From NCBI GenBank assembly GCA_036939975.1, contig JALLPB010000217.1, positions 1 to 19,817 on the forward strand: DNA of 19,817 bases, written 5' to 3'. Both the position numbers and the translations under genes were made by a program. The notes beneath the pieces are model-generated. The model was not told where the DNA came from. It saw only the letters and a list, made by a program, of their open reading frames with translations, and did no database searches. The DNA is from Cyclostephanos tholiformis. Its lineage: Eukaryota; Bacillariophyta; Thalassiosirophyceae; Thalassiosirales; Thalassiosiraceae. Of this stretch, positions 18,985 through 19,817 are shown in pieces. Positions within the stretch are counted from its first letter, which is position 1. Each line of letters begins with the position of its first letter.

Positions 18985-19817
18985 TGACTGGCTTTCATCC
19001 TAGCTGGAGCACTTTTCTACGCTACTGTAACATTTAGTTTTTTTAAGTGTCCAAATGTATTGTAGCTTAAGTACTAAATTATCTATCATACTAGCAAAGT
19101 GTACACTAGTGCTAAAATTGGGGTATTTTTTCCCCTCAAAACGAAGGCCGAGCCTAACTGCACCCCCCCATTTTTATTACCACTCACACACCCCCTTTAG
19201 ATGTAGATGTGTGAGCTGCCCTTCTTGGACTGCATGGGTGAGCATTAGTTATTGAGCTAAAGTGGGGAAAAAATCAGCTTGGGTTGGGTGCTCTACCCTA
19301 CAAAATGGGTAAAACACAGACCCTCGTGAACCACACCACAAAACACAACCACAAACCACACAACAACACAACCACACAACAACAGCACGACACCCAACGT
19401 GTCCATCAGGGCCTCTACCTCTGCCCTCGGCCATCTGCCGCCAGTTCCTGCAAGATGCGCCTCCTTGCCACATTGTGGGTAATGGCTGGTATGCTCGGTT
19501 TATTTTTTTCTCATTGTGGGGGTAGCTTGGAAGGGGACCCATCAAAAATAAGAGAGAGGGATGGAGCCAGGGCCTTTGACAGCTGCCATTTAATTAGGGG
19601 ACACAACAACCAACCAAAAGTTGGCATTAGTGGTTCGATTCCACGACGTTAAGCCAATCATCTGGAGCCGGCTTGACGCATGTGACGCAGGAAGGTATGT
19701 CGCGATGGTCAAGGATGTCAAGGAAGCAAGCCTCGGCTCCAGTGGAGGCAGGAGGGGAGTGGACATCCCATGTATGGACAAAGCCACCTCTCTCGCATGC
19801 CATTATGATGCCATGGT
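18985..19817. other. Stretch without recognisable genes
   Basis: Short open frames occur on both strands, but none has a recognisable domain or a convincing splice context. The composition is heterogeneous: AT-rich to about 19130, then C- and G-homopolymer patches, an A/C-rich run at 19329-19384 and moderately GC-rich sequence to the end. It may be intergenic, an intron of a minus-strand gene, or a decayed repeat. Confidence 0.5.
19329..19384 (+). repeat. A/C-only low-complexity tract
   Basis: Fifty-six consecutive bases contain only A and C, built from irregular CCACA, CAACA and ACAAC units. It is an imperfect short-period repeat. Open frames crossing it on either strand (Thr/His/Asn-rich or Val/Cys-rich) follow from the composition. 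Confidence 0.85.

Noticed and set aside
19249..19652. Overlapping open frames 19284-19652 (plus) and 19249-19545 (minus)
   Set aside because: Both cross the A/C-only tract, which removes stop codons by composition. Neither shows a domain or splice context.
19550..19660. Functional tRNA gene around the B box
   Set aside because: The seven bases after the T-stem (ACGTTAA) have no complement upstream, and no D-arm or anticodon arm can be drawn at normal spacing.

Overview
The window is eukaryotic nuclear DNA. One gene dominates it: a plus-strand, intron-rich gene that I read as 18 coding exons between the ATG at 360 and the stop at 18159-18161. The 17 inferred introns are 71-148 bases long, all GT-AG, and their phases are consistent throughout. 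Short introns, very long exons, and an N-terminus rich in Ser, Gly and Asp suggest a compact protist genome. A diatom or other stramenopile fits best, but this rests on style and not on a marker gene.

The joined product is about 5,440 residues, a giant HECT-type E3 ubiquitin ligase. In order it holds: a low-complexity N-terminus (exons 1-2), an acidic tract ending in a ubiquitin-interacting motif (about 2446-2685), SPRY domain 1 across intron 3, a 1,200-residue helical stretch in exon 4, two UBA domains in exon 5, SPRY domain 2 across introns 5-6, another helical stretch, a MIB/HERC2-type domain split by a charged insert (exons 10-11), SPRY domain 3 (exons 12-15), an SH3-like barrel region (exon 16) and a C-terminal HECT domain with catalytic Cys at codon 18015-18017. 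Ubiquitin-binding modules (UIM, UBAs) and substrate-recognition modules (SPRY, MIB) therefore lie ahead of the catalytic HECT, as in the large HERC, HECTD and HUWE1 ligases. I do not know a named ligase with exactly this order, so I give no gene symbol.

The 3' end of the gene is uncertain. A consensus splice donor lies nine codons before the HECT stop, and the next 450 bases carry plus-strand coding-like segments, including a zinc-finger signature that resembles half of a PHD finger. Around 18684-18700 an inverted pair of AATAAA signals could serve both strands. Beyond it, on the minus strand, a short open frame (18979-18776) has a clean coiled-coil heptad pattern and may be the last exon of a convergent gene. 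From about 18990 to the end I see no convincing gene, only an A/C-rich low-complexity stretch and an isolated pol III B-box-like sequence.
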